Of a stretch of DNA of 64,000 nucleotides, positions 7,579-15,197 are shown piece by piece; the stretch's first letter is position 1, and each line of letters begins with the position of its first letter. A model generated the notes under the pieces. The model made no database searches. It was not told the DNA's origin and saw only the letters and a program-made list of their open reading frames with translations. The position numbers and the translations under genes are program-made. Location: assembly GCA_019454125.1 (NCBI GenBank), contig CP075365.1:2226218-2290217 (forward strand). Reading direction: 5' to 3'. Origin of the DNA: Fimbriimonadaceae bacterium (GTDB lineage: Bacteria > Armatimonadota > Fimbriimonadia > Fimbriimonadales > Fimbriimonadaceae).

Positions 7579-8694
7579 TTAGCCGCCGACCGTGAACTTC
7601 ACGAAGTCGACTTCGTGGCACCAGAGGCTGGCGCCGGCCGGGCCGGTCTGGCGGATGGTGTAGCGCATGGTCACGCGGTTGTTGCCGGCGACGTAGCGGC
7701 TGAACGGAGCGGTGCCCGTCAGCGTGCTCGTGCTGAACGAAGTGTTCTTCACGTTGTCGAGGTCGTTGACCCACGTGTTGTTCGTCGTGTCGAGGAACTG
7801 CATGCGTTGGCGGAAGGCGCCGGTCGTCTGCATGCGCGACTTGACCTCGGCGGTCAGACTGCTCGGGTTGGTCCTCGTCGTCACCGTGAAGACTTCGACG
7901 TTGACCGGGTCCACGGCCTGGTTCGGCACGATGAACTTGCAGACGCGAAGCACGTTGCCATCGTCGGCGGCAAGGCTGCCGACGTTACCGGCGTCGACGC
8001 GGCCAAGCCGGGTGACAAAGCCGGTCGGAGCAAGCACCTCGTTAGTGCTGCCAGCGGTGGCGTTGAAGCTGAGGACGGGACCGTCGTAGTTGAAGTTGGT
8101 GTAGCCCGCGTAGGTCGCGGCGACGTTGGCCGGGCCGCTGACCTCGTCCGGCGTCACGACCAGGCGGACTTGGCTGTTCGAGTTGAGCTGCGAGATCAAG
8201 AGGCTCTTGGCCTGCGGGGTGAGGTTGAAGCTGAAGACGTCGGTTGTGCCGCTCGCGATCTGGCGGAACGAGCCGGGGCCCAGGTAGACGAGGGTCAGCT
8301 GGGTACCCACGCCCTCGGGGGTCACGCCGTCCAGCCAAACATAGGGAGAGGTGCCGGGGTCGATCGAAGTGGTGCTGTCGGTGGCGAGCCAGAACTTGAT
8401 CTCACCGTCGATCGTGAAGGCCGCGTTGGCCTGGGTCAGGAAGACCTGGAAGTCCGTGATGTCGCCCACGTTGAACGGGATGTTGAAGTCAGAAGCCTTG
8501 AAGTCGGCGGCGCCCCAGCTGCGGAACTGAGGGGCGTTGCCAGAACCTTCGATGTTCCAGAAGGCCTTACCGTTCGTGCCGGGGCGGGGACCGGCGGCTT
8601 GGATCGTGCCGTTGTTGAAGGCTTCGGCTTGGTACTGGGCAAGCGAGACCGCGGCGAGGAACACCGCGAAAGACGTGAGGGTGAATTTTTGCAT
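7579..8694 (-). CDS. Exported protein with repeated Armatimonadota-type C-terminal domain
   Basis: 371 residues with an N-terminal signal peptide (MQKFTLTSFAVFLAAVSLAQ) and a good Shine-Dalgarno AGGAGAG just upstream. Residues ~20-220 form a beta-rich region with no motif I recognise. Residues ~227-371 are a separate domain nearly identical in plan to the C-terminus of the protein at 21968 (for example LRVCKFIVPNQ, YTIRQTGPAG and SLWCHEVDFV). More distant copies occur in both sugar dehydrogenases at 60-63 kb. Two conserved Cys (251 and the one in LWCHE) could pair. It is probably secreted or surface-attached; its function is unknown. Confidence 0.75.
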   Translation of the reverse strand: MQKFTLTSFAVFLAAVSLAQYQAEAFNNGTIQAAGPRPGTNGKAFWNIEGSGNAPQFRSWGAADFKASDFNIPFNVGDITDFQVFLTQANAAFTIDGEIKFWLATDSTTSIDPGTSPYVWLDGVTPEGVGTQLTLVYLGPGSFRQIASGTTDVFSFNLTPQAKSLLISQLNSNSQVRLVVTPDEVSGPANVAATYAGYTNFNYDGPVLSFNATAGSTNEVLAPTGFVTRLGRVDAGNVGSLAADDGNVLRVCKFIVPNQAVDPVNVEVFTVTTRTNPSSLTAEVKSRMQTTGAFRQRMQFLDTTNNTWVNDLDNVKNTSFSTSTLTGTAPFSRYVAGNNRVTMRYTIRQTGPAGASLWCHEVDFVKFTVGG

Positions 8695-8839
8695 GGCTCT
8701 CCTGAAATGCGGCGAGAAGGCTCCGCACGCCGCCAGGTTACGGCCCCGGACAGGCGCCCGTGGTTAAGACTGTGTTAAGCCCCGTAAAGTCAGGAGGAAG
8801 TGCCCAAGAAGCCTGGTATCTCTGGCACCAGAATGCTCC

Positions 8840-9307
8840 CTATCCCATGGGATCTATGCCCAGTTGCTGGAGCAGTTGCGCGATTTGGCCCTCGTGGTAC
8901 GCCATGTTCCACACGTGGTACTGGATGTTGTCCGCCACGCGGTGGTCTCCTGGAAAGGGCATCTGGGTGGTGGCGGCAAACTCCTCCGGCGCAAGGCTCC
9001 GCGTGAATTCCACCAATCGGGCCGTGTCCGCCTTAAGCCGCGCCTCAAGCTCCTCGACCGTCTTCAGCTGCTGCCTGCGCTCCATGTAGGCGCCCCATTT
9101 CTCCTCGTCCCAGTCCATCTTCCGGTCAGAGTAGATCTCCCAGTGGTCGCCCACGATTGTCGCGACCTCCTGGAACTGGTCCAGCACGCTGCGCACCCCC
9201 TCGCTCGGGGACCAATCCAGCTTATCCTTTGGCACGCGGTGCACCATCTTCAGAAAGGACTCTTGCTGGCGCTCGAGCTGGCGGACGAGGATATCGGCGG
9301 CAGTCAT
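8840..9307 (-). CDS. DinB/YfiT-fold protein (copy 1)
   Basis: 155 residues; start chosen at ATG 9307 (MTAADILVRQ) because the upstream extension is short and atypical. Four-helix DinB fold with a putative metal-binding His triad: one His in helix 2 (VGDHWEI) and two in the C-terminal motif YHVWNMAYHEGQI. The DinB superfamily includes thiol-S-transferases (bacillithiol, mycothiol) and many members of unknown role. It is the first of six DinB-like genes in the window. It is a monocistronic gene ending near the signal-peptide gene and preceded by the LacI regulator on the same strand. Confidence 0.82.
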   Translation of the reverse strand: MTAADILVRQLERQQESFLKMVHRVPKDKLDWSPSEGVRSVLDQFQEVATIVGDHWEIYSDRKMDWDEEKWGAYMERRQQLKTVEELEARLKADTARLVEFTRSLAPEEFAATTQMPFPGDHRVADNIQYHVWNMAYHEGQIAQLLQQLGIDPMG

Positions 9308-9334
9308 GGCAGGACGAATCCTACCCAAGTCGAC

Positions 9335-10330
9335 TCACTCGCAAGCGACCAGCGGCATGGGCAAGAGCACGGCGCGCGGTTCCGCATCGGAGCCCTCCAT
9401 CCGCTCACGCAGCATCTGCCAGGCAAGCTCCACTGCCTCTGGGACCGGCACCGCGGCGAGCGAGACAGGCGGGCCGCTCGCCAAACCTTCGCAAGAGCTG
9501 TAGTACGCCCACACCTGGCATTGCTGGGGCAACTTGACGCCGAGTGAAAGCAGCTTTCGCTCAACCACCAGGGCCGCGTTCATCGAAGTGCAAAAAACGG
9601 CCTTCGGGGTCGGCGAACCGTCCAGAAACGCCGTCAGCTCTTGGATGGAGGGCATCCCGCTCTCATCCTCCGGCTCCAGCCAACGCGGGCAAAGGCCGAG
9701 CTCGCTCGCCACCGCTTCGAAAGTCGTGCGGCTGTACTCCTTCCTCCGACGCCCGATGTGGCAAACCTCACTGATGCCGTCACCCGCGACCTGGACCAGC
9801 AAGTGCCGCAGGGCACCTGTGAGGTCCCAGAACACGGCGTCTGACTTGCCCCCTTCCGAATAGCCGAGGATCACCGCCGGGACGTCCGAACAGAACGGCT
9901 GGCTTTCAAGCAAGCAATCCGGGTCGCCCATCGAGAGCCAGAAGGCCCCGTCCGCCGGAAACCGGGGCAGCCTGAAGGAGCTCTCCCCCGTCCGCTGCGG
10001 GCGGATCTCGTGCACCATCAACTCGTAGCCGTCGAGACGGACGACCCGCGCGATCTCGCAAAGGGCGTCGATCGCCGCCGGACACGGCACTTCCAGGTGC
10101 GTCCAAACCGAGATAACGTAGGTCTTGCCCTGCCGCATGGCTTGGGCGAGGCGGTTCGGGCGGTACTCAAGCTGCTGTGCGGCCTCGGCGACCTTGGCGC
10201 GGGTCTTCTCCGCGATCCGGGCTTGGGGAGTCCCGGCGAGAACCTGCGAGACCGTTTGGACGGAAACTCCCGCAAGTCGGGCGACATCAGCCAACGTCAC
10301 CCTCGCGGCACGTCTCGGATTACCCGACAT
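9335..10330 (-). CDS. LacI/GalR-family transcriptional regulator
   Basis: 331 residues. The N-terminal helix-turn-helix VTLADVARLAGVSVQTVSQV and hinge (PNRLAQAMRQGKTYVISV) are classic LacI family. The effector-binding part (about 70-331) keeps the periplasmic-binding-protein-like fold but is divergent, with no clear sugar-binding signature. It should bind a palindromic operator as a dimer and respond to a small molecule. No sugar-utilisation operon is adjacent, so the regulon is unknown. A TAAAAT box 9 nt before the start suggests a leaderless or nearly leaderless mRNA. Confidence 0.9.
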   Translation of the reverse strand: MSGNPRRAARVTLADVARLAGVSVQTVSQVLAGTPQARIAEKTRAKVAEAAQQLEYRPNRLAQAMRQGKTYVISVWTHLEVPCPAAIDALCEIARVVRLDGYELMVHEIRPQRTGESSFRLPRFPADGAFWLSMGDPDCLLESQPFCSDVPAVILGYSEGGKSDAVFWDLTGALRHLLVQVAGDGISEVCHIGRRRKEYSRTTFEAVASELGLCPRWLEPEDESGMPSIQELTAFLDGSPTPKAVFCTSMNAALVVERKLLSLGVKLPQQCQVWAYYSSCEGLASGPPVSLAAVPVPEAVELAWQMLRERMEGSDAEPRAVLLPMPLVACE

Positions 10331-10339
10331 CCGGGAATG

Positions 10340-10345
10340 ATTTTA
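10340..10345 (-). promoter_or_regulatory. -10 box of the LacI-family gene
   Basis: TAAAAT on the minus strand, 9 nt before the ATG at 10330; leaderless type. Confidence 0.4.
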
Positions 10346-10477
10346 CCGATTATGTTAAGAACCGCTTGTCCCCAAAACAGAGGACATTTAGAATTGTCGG
10401 CTTATCTTCCGCCGATTTGCCGGCTCTAAGGGACGCTTTGTCCCAAAGCGACCGCTACAGACTCGTCAAAGAGGTTT

Positions 10478-10876
10478 GTGGAGTCAGAACAGCAGGCGGT
10501 CACCCCGATGTTGGCGGTTCGCGACGCGGAGGCGGCAATCGAGTTTTACCGGGACGTCTTTGGGGCCGAAGAGATCGGCGAGCGGCACCCTTATGAGGGC
10601 AAGATCGGCCATGCCGAGCTGCGAATCGGCACCGGGCTCGTAATGCTGGCGGACGAGCTTCCCGAGTTCAACGTATCGCCCGAATCCCTTGGCGGTACCC
10701 CCGTCATCCTGCACCTGGAGGTGCAGGACGTCGACGGCATCGTCGCCCGCGCCGAGGTCGCTGGGGCCGTCGTCGTCCGTCCCCCTGAGAACTTCCCCTA
10801 TGGCCGCACTTCGAAGATTCGCGATCCTTATGGTCATGTATGGATGCTAAATGGCCCGGTGGACGTTCAACTTTAG
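10478..10876 (+). CDS. VOC-family protein (glyoxalase/bleomycin-resistance fold)
   Basis: 132 residues. The GTG start gives the usual VTPMLAVRDAEAAIEFYRDV opening of this family; a later ATG at 10508 would remove the first beta strand. Two beta-alpha-beta-beta-beta modules are visible, with LHLEVQDVDGIVARAE starting the second and KIRDPYGHVWML near the end. These proteins resemble the PhnB-like group of the VOC superfamily, which bind a divalent metal; the substrate cannot be inferred. It is a single gene, divergent from the LacI regulator. Confidence 0.82.
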   Translation: MESEQQAVTPMLAVRDAEAAIEFYRDVFGAEEIGERHPYEGKIGHAELRIGTGLVMLADELPEFNVSPESLGGTPVILHLEVQDVDGIVARAEVAGAVVVRPPENFPYGRTSKIRDPYGHVWMLNGPVDVQL

Positions 10877-11002
10877 CCCACTCTTTGGAGGCAGTCTCAG
10901 CCATAAATTAAAGTCTTGAGCGAATAAGAAAGGCATAAGAAGGCACGCATTATGCCGGGTTCCGGGATTGAACGCTCGTTTATAGCTTTAGGAGAACTCC
11001 TT

Positions 11003-12058
11003 ATGCGAGTAACAAGATTTAAACGATCGGCGTTCATGGCTGTCGCCCTTTTGGCGGCCGGCTTGGCGACGGCACAGCAGGATATGGGGCGCGACATGAA
11101 TCGCGACGACAAAGACCGGAAGGGCCAGGACACCATGAACCAGCAGTGGGATTCTGGGCCTCAGAAGATGTGGCGTCCGATGAATGCCCAGCAGCTCGAG
11201 CAGTTAACGGCTTCTTGGCCACGGGAGATCCAAAACGTCGCTCGAGAAATGAGCGAGCGATACGGCGCTCCTGACTCCGTGACATCCACATCTATGATGT
11301 GGTACGGCAACGGGCCTTGGGCTTACACTTTGCTCACCAGTGACCCGGTGCCGCACAACTTCCCCACCCCCCACGACGACTTCCTGATGAGCGCCGTGGA
11401 ATTCAAAGTTCCCGATTCTAAAGTTTCAGATCTCGCCCGACTCAACGGCAGCCTGATCTGGGACAAAACCTCAGGCATCCTCGCCGCCCGATGCAATAGC
11501 GAAGCGATGAACTTCTTGGCGATCAATGTCGCCCGAGAGGTCGTGGACGGGAAAAAGTCGGTCAAGGAAGCTCGCGCGTTCATGGCTTACGCGGCAGATG
11601 AATACATCAAGAACCGGGGGCGAGATGACGCGATGGCGAGCACCCGATACAGCGGGCAGGACGACGATCGGCAGGATCGCAATCGAGACGAGAATATGGA
11701 CCGCCAACGGGATAACAACTCGAGTGGCACCCAGATGATCGACCGGACAGAGCGGCGCTATCGAGACACCGGTCAATACCAAGACTTCACGAGCACGCGC
11801 CGCGACCGGACAAGCTGGCAGTACCGGTCTCGTTCGACCCGCCAAGGCACGATGGAGAGCGCCTATTTTGGCTCGATGGATTCCAAACTGCGCGACTACT
11901 TCACTGGCTTCATGTTCGACCAGTATCGGGACAAGACCAGCGACCCGGGAACGTCGGTACGGGCTAACGAATACCGGACGAACTGGTCGGATCGAAACTC
12001 GTGGTACATGAGCGGCGATAATCCGTTAGATCCGTTCGACCACTGGAGGAAGAAGTAA
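11003..12058 (+). CDS. Exported hypothetical protein with Asp/Arg/Asn-rich segment
   Basis: 351 residues from ATG 11003, which has a clear Shine-Dalgarno GGAGA (10991-10995) and begins a signal peptide (MRVTRFKRSAFMAVALLAAG, cleavage after ATA). Residues ~40-190 form a mixed alpha/beta region with no recognised fold. Residues ~200-250 are low-complexity and rich in Asp, Arg, Asn and Gln. The rest is Tyr/Arg/Ser/Asp-rich and probably disordered. No family match is recognised. It is followed by a strong hairpin. Confidence 0.65.
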   Translation: MRVTRFKRSAFMAVALLAAGLATAQQDMGRDMNRDDKDRKGQDTMNQQWDSGPQKMWRPMNAQQLEQLTASWPREIQNVAREMSERYGAPDSVTSTSMMWYGNGPWAYTLLTSDPVPHNFPTPHDDFLMSAVEFKVPDSKVSDLARLNGSLIWDKTSGILAARCNSEAMNFLAINVAREVVDGKKSVKEARAFMAYAADEYIKNRGRDDAMASTRYSGQDDDRQDRNRDENMDRQRDNNSSGTQMIDRTERRYRDTGQYQDFTSTRRDRTSWQYRSRSTRQGTMESAYFGSMDSKLRDYFTGFMFDQYRDKTSDPGTSVRANEYRTNWSDRNSWYMSGDNPLDPFDHWRKK

Positions 12059-12095
12059 CACGGAAGCCGCGGTAGCCCTACAACTCTCTAAGCAG

Positions 12096-12123
12096 CACCC
12101 CGCCGGATGATTCCGGTGGGGTG
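12096..12123. terminator. Bidirectional terminator hairpin
   Basis: Arms CACCCCGCCGGA (12096-12107) and TCCGGTGGGGTG (12112-12123) pair over 12 bp with a TGAT loop and one G-T. The T-tract on the plus strand is weak (GTTCTATT). It lies between convergent genes ending at 12058 and 12127. Confidence 0.65.
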
Positions 12124-12126
12124 GTT

Positions 12127-12513
12127 CTATTGCGGACGTTCAAATTCTGCGATGAGCGAACGAGGTGCTCGGCACCGCCAAGCTTCGATCAGAAGGGGCT
12201 CGATCTCCTCTTTCGAAACCAGCGGAAGCCGCACCAGGACCGCAGGGTAATTGTTGTAGTGCGACTCGGTAAAGAACGCCTCAGTGTTTGATTGAAGAAG
12301 AAGCTCTTTAGCCATCAAACTCGGCACTAGAACCGCGAGTACGTCCAAATTCGGTGTGCGGGCCTTTTTGGGCTCTAAGCGTTCGAGCCAGGACCAGCAA
12401 TATCCTTTAAGCTTTCCCTTGATTTCCACAGACAACCCAAACTGTGCGCCTGCACCCTCCACAGTCCCAGGGAGGGTCGATCCAATCTCGCGAACGTCTT
12501 CTAAGGTGGCCAT
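12127..12513 (-). CDS. MmcQ/YjbR-family protein
   Basis: 128 residues. The sequence follows the MmcQ/YjbR pattern: an N-terminal EDVREIGSTLPGTVEGAG helix, a short KGKLKGYCWSWLER strand pair, an LVPSLMAKELLLQ helix, then AFFTESHYNNYPAVLVRLPLV and a C-terminal helix (EEIEPLLIEAWRCRAP). The fold is a double-wing or cyanase-like DNA-binding domain. Individual functions are mostly unknown. It is a single gene on the minus strand. Confidence 0.85.
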   Translation of the reverse strand: MATLEDVREIGSTLPGTVEGAGAQFGLSVEIKGKLKGYCWSWLERLEPKKARTPNLDVLAVLVPSLMAKELLLQSNTEAFFTESHYNNYPAVLVRLPLVSKEEIEPLLIEAWRCRAPRSLIAEFERPQ

Positions 12514-12726
12514 AACATTTCAGCCGCGCAAAGTCGTGCGCGACCCGTTGCTCTACACTTAAATTATGGCCTCATGCGCCGATTGCCCCTAACACTCTTC
12601 GTCGTCCTCTCCCCACGAGGAATCCAGATGATCGCTATGACGAGCGAGTCGATAGGCTGTTTTGGTTAAATCTGAGGAATCTTGACGAAATTGACGTAAC
12701 CGAGGTTTAGCCCACCGCCTTGCGGG

Positions 12727-12732
12727 TATAAT
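12727..12732 (+). promoter_or_regulatory. Consensus TATAAT box
   Basis: Perfect TATAAT in a 258-bp gene-free interval; no matching -35 at 16-18 bp. It would drive the small RRM-like ORF that starts 40-80 nt downstream. Confidence 0.45.
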
Positions 12733-12771
12733 AGAGGTGCTTCCTTTGGTGCGCCGTCAGAATCCATTGGA

Positions 12772-13074
12772 TTGCGGCCCGAAGCATCGTTTGCTTTGCT
12801 GATTGCGACCTTGAATTTTCGAACCCTTATTATTCTGAACCTTCCCTCTGGAGCCTCGGCTGAGAGCCTTCACAAGCTCTTCGCGTGCTTCGACTGCCAG
12901 AACATTCGCGTAGACATCGACGGGCGGTCTGCCCTCATGGAAGTACCCATCGAGCTTGTAGGGCCAGCGATTCGCGCCCGGGACGGGGTCGTCTTCGATG
13001 GAGCGACGATCGCCGTGCGCGAGGCTCCTTGCCTCCCCCCACCCATTGAGATACCGCGGTCACGCCACCTTTAG
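12772..13074 (+). CDS. Small degenerate RRM-like protein
   Basis: Up to 100 residues. No ATG is available: TTG at 12772 or TTG at 12811 are possible starts. From TLIILNLPSGASAESLHKLF onward it lines up with the RRM protein at 42011 (TLYVGNLPYSVDQRQLQDFF). It keeps the RNP2-like strand, the first helix, the GRSALMEV strand at the RNP1 position and the final FDGATIAVREA strand. The aromatic residues that stack on RNA in RNP1 are missing. Either it is a divergent RRM with a non-RNA role or a decaying one. The perfect TATAAT box upstream supports expression. Confidence 0.5.
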   Translation: MRPEASFALLIATLNFRTLIILNLPSGASAESLHKLFACFDCQNIRVDIDGRSALMEVPIELVGPAIRARDGVVFDGATIAVREAPCLPPPIEIPRSRHL

Positions 13075-13232
13075 CGGCTCCGGCGCTCTCAGCTTCCGGA
13101 CCGATAGTGGAACGACCTCGTAAAGGCTTGTTCTGCGTAGGAATCCCCGATTTCCGACACGCGCGACGAGTGACAGATCCCTCTGGCAGAACGACTCCCC
13201 AGAGCCCGACTCTTCCCACAAGACCGGCGCGG

Positions 13233-13883
13233 CTATTCTGCCTTGATCGCCTCGAAAGAAATTCGCACGATCACCTCGTCGCTCAGAGGCAGCGTTCCAT
13301 TGGGCATCTTTTCCATGCTGCCCACCCCAAAATCGCTGCGCTTTATCTTGATCGGTTCTGCGACAACACCAATCCTCTCTTGCGGGCCGGCCTTTATGGG
13401 GCCGTAATGCTTAAAGGGGATCGTGACCTCCTTACTCTTACCTCTTAGGGTGAGCTCTCCCGTCACCGTGTAGCCCTCGCCATTCCTCGAAACTTTCGAG
13501 CTTTTGAAAGTCATCGTCGGATATTGCTCGGCTGAGAAGTATCTCTCCGACCTCAGGTCTTGGTCTCGCATCGGGACGGCGGTATTGATCGAGGCGACCT
13601 CCGCGCTGAATTCGACCCTCGACTTGGTCAGATCTGCCGGGTCTTCATGGATCGTGCCTTCGAATTTATCGAACCGGCCGTGAACTTCGGAAAGTCCGAG
13701 GTGGTTGATTTCGAACCCGATATGCGCGTGCATGGAGTCGATCTTGAACGTGGCCTCCTCTGTAAACACGCTCGCGGCGCCTTTGCTCCGAACCGGGTCG
13801 GCATTGGCGACACCGGGGTGGAAGGCCCCGACGCCGAAACTGAGGACGGCAAGGGAAACCGCAGTAAGACTCAATCGTTTCAC
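13233..13883 (-). CDS. YceI-family periplasmic lipocalin-like protein
   Basis: 216 residues from a GTG start with a CAGAAT box 6 nt upstream. Signal peptide about residues 1-28 (ending GVANA). The mature part has the YceI pattern: FKIDSMHAHIGFEINHLGLS, GRFDKFEGTI, the MRDQDLRSERYFSAEQYPTM block and GELTLRGKSKEVTIPF. YceI proteins form an extended lipocalin barrel that binds isoprenoid lipids such as polyprenyl quinones, and some are induced by base stress. Location: periplasm. It sits upstream of a thioredoxin-like gene on the same strand, with a 42-bp gap. Confidence 0.92.
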   Translation of the reverse strand: MKRLSLTAVSLAVLSFGVGAFHPGVANADPVRSKGAASVFTEEATFKIDSMHAHIGFEINHLGLSEVHGRFDKFEGTIHEDPADLTKSRVEFSAEVASINTAVPMRDQDLRSERYFSAEQYPTMTFKSSKVSRNGEGYTVTGELTLRGKSKEVTIPFKHYGPIKAGPQERIGVVAEPIKIKRSDFGVGSMEKMPNGTLPLSDEVIVRISFEAIKAE

Positions 13884-13889
13884 CCCGCT

Positions 13890-13895
13890 ATTCTG
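13890..13895 (-). promoter_or_regulatory. -10 box of the YceI gene, leaderless type
   Basis: CAGAAT on the minus strand, 6 nt before the GTG start at 13883. This supports GTG as the true start. Confidence 0.45.
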
Positions 13896-13925
13896 CCATA
13901 GTCGGGGCGAGATCCAGGCGCACGG

Positions 13926-14396
13926 TCACTTGCGTGCCCACTTGTTCAGGAAAGCCATCACTTTGTCATGGTCGTGATGGTCGCCACTTTCCAGGGCCCC
14001 TGTGTCCTGCGAACACAAGACTTTGCCCTTTTCATCGAGGACGAAAAGGTGCGGGAAGGCTTCGACCTTCCCGTACTTTTTCAACACCGCCTCGTTGGTG
14101 TTCTCCTCGCTATAGTTGATCTTGATCACGACGTAGTGTTTCTTAAGCGTCTTTGCGACTTCCACGTCTTCGCGAAACATCTTGTCTAGCTTGTGGCACC
14201 AAGGACACCATTCGCCGCCGACGTCCAGGAGGACGCGCTTGCCCTGTTTGCGGGCCAGTTCCACCCCATAGGCAACGTCCTTTGCCGCATCGCGCGTGGG
14301 GTCGAACTTCTCCTGTTTGTCGGCCGCGACCTTTTGAGCGAGCGCGGGCACTACCAGGGATGTGAGGAGGATCGCGGCGAAGAGTCGCTTTAGCAT
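13926..14396 (-). CDS. Exported thioredoxin-fold protein
   Basis: 156 residues with a signal peptide (MLKRLFAAILLTSLVVPALA) and a thioredoxin fold. The redox motif is CPWC (Cys64, Cys67) within GEWCPWCHKLD, followed by the cis-Pro region VEAFPHLFVLD. This resembles thioredoxin_7/DsbD-gamma-like proteins that act as periplasmic disulfide reductants or isomerases. A TATAAT box on the minus strand about 20 nt upstream gives a normal short leader with GGTGA near the start. Its partner is unknown. Confidence 0.88.
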   Translation of the reverse strand: MLKRLFAAILLTSLVVPALAQKVAADKQEKFDPTRDAAKDVAYGVELARKQGKRVLLDVGGEWCPWCHKLDKMFREDVEVAKTLKKHYVVIKINYSEENTNEAVLKKYGKVEAFPHLFVLDEKGKVLCSQDTGALESGDHHDHDKVMAFLNKWARK

Positions 14397-14417
14397 AGTG
14401 TCACCTACTACCGGACA

Positions 14418-15053
14418 TTATAAACCAGCGTCGTCTGTCGAGCGCGCTTTTCGCAATATCACCACCGCGATCGTGCTGTCCGGATAGCGCGCGACGTTCA
14501 CGGTGACGAAACCCAGGATACGGTTCCCGTGGTAGTCCAGGATCTCGACCGGTTGGCCGTGGGCCACTTCGACGCGCCGCGGGGTTTCGACCAGGTCGCG
14601 GCGGTATTCGCGATGCGCATCGTGAAACTCTTCAGGGATAAACTTGCCCACACGCACGCCGGAAAACTTTTCGATGGGGCATGCCAGCATTTCGGCCGCA
14701 AGCTGGTTCCCCCGGAGGACGACCCCGGCCGGGTCGACCGCCAGCATCGCTTCAGGGGCCGCATCAAGGATGTGCTCCATCTTCGCGAAATCGCGGCGAA
14801 GTTCCTCCTCCCGAACCGCCATCTTGCGCAACTCTTCTTTGAGGGCGGCGATGTCGGCTTCGGTCGACGCCCGCACGAAGGCGGCCACGAGTTCGGTCCG
14901 AGGATGTTGGCCGATCTTAGCCCTTATCCGCGACCAATAAGTTATCACCGTCGTGGCGGAGATGCCGAGCTTAACGGCGATTCCTTTGTCGGTTAAGCCC
15001 TGTGCGGCAAGTTCGAGAACTCGCCGTTCCCGGGGCGACATTGTAACGACCAT
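14418..15053 (-). CDS. LuxR-type HTH regulator with C-terminal PAS domain
   Basis: 211 residues from ATG 15053; a longer version to 15107 is possible. The N-terminus is a LuxR/GerE helix-turn-helix (MSPRERRVLELAAQGLTDKG, then ATTVITYWSRIRAKIG). A coiled-coil linker (about 65-95) follows, then a PAS domain (about 98-205; LDAAPEAMLAVDPAGVVLRG, then VEILDYHGNRILGFVTVNV). DNA-binding domain first and sensor last is the reverse of most LuxR/PAS proteins. It presumably senses a ligand or redox state. It is divergent from the respiratory operon at 15198, with 144 bp between starts, so that operon is a natural target. Confidence 0.8.
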   Translation of the reverse strand: MVVTMSPRERRVLELAAQGLTDKGIAVKLGISATTVITYWSRIRAKIGQHPRTELVAAFVRASTEADIAALKEELRKMAVREEELRRDFAKMEHILDAAPEAMLAVDPAGVVLRGNQLAAEMLACPIEKFSGVRVGKFIPEEFHDAHREYRRDLVETPRRVEVAHGQPVEILDYHGNRILGFVTVNVARYPDSTIAVVILRKARSTDDAGL

Positions 15054-15182
15054 CCTAGGAGTGTCCCGATCCTTGAGGACAGAGTTATTATGGCAGACCC
15101 GACGCATAGCCCCCTGCCATTATCCGAACGTGAGTAATCGAACCGTCTATACCGGGGACGGTATCGCGCAGAATCAGCGAGC

Positions 15183-15190
15183 GAAGGAGG
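15183..15190 (+). promoter_or_regulatory. Strong Shine-Dalgarno of the respiratory operon
   Basis: GAAGGAGG lies 7 nt before the GTG at 15198 and decides this non-ATG start. Confidence 0.7.
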
Positions 15191-15197
15191 TTAGCCG

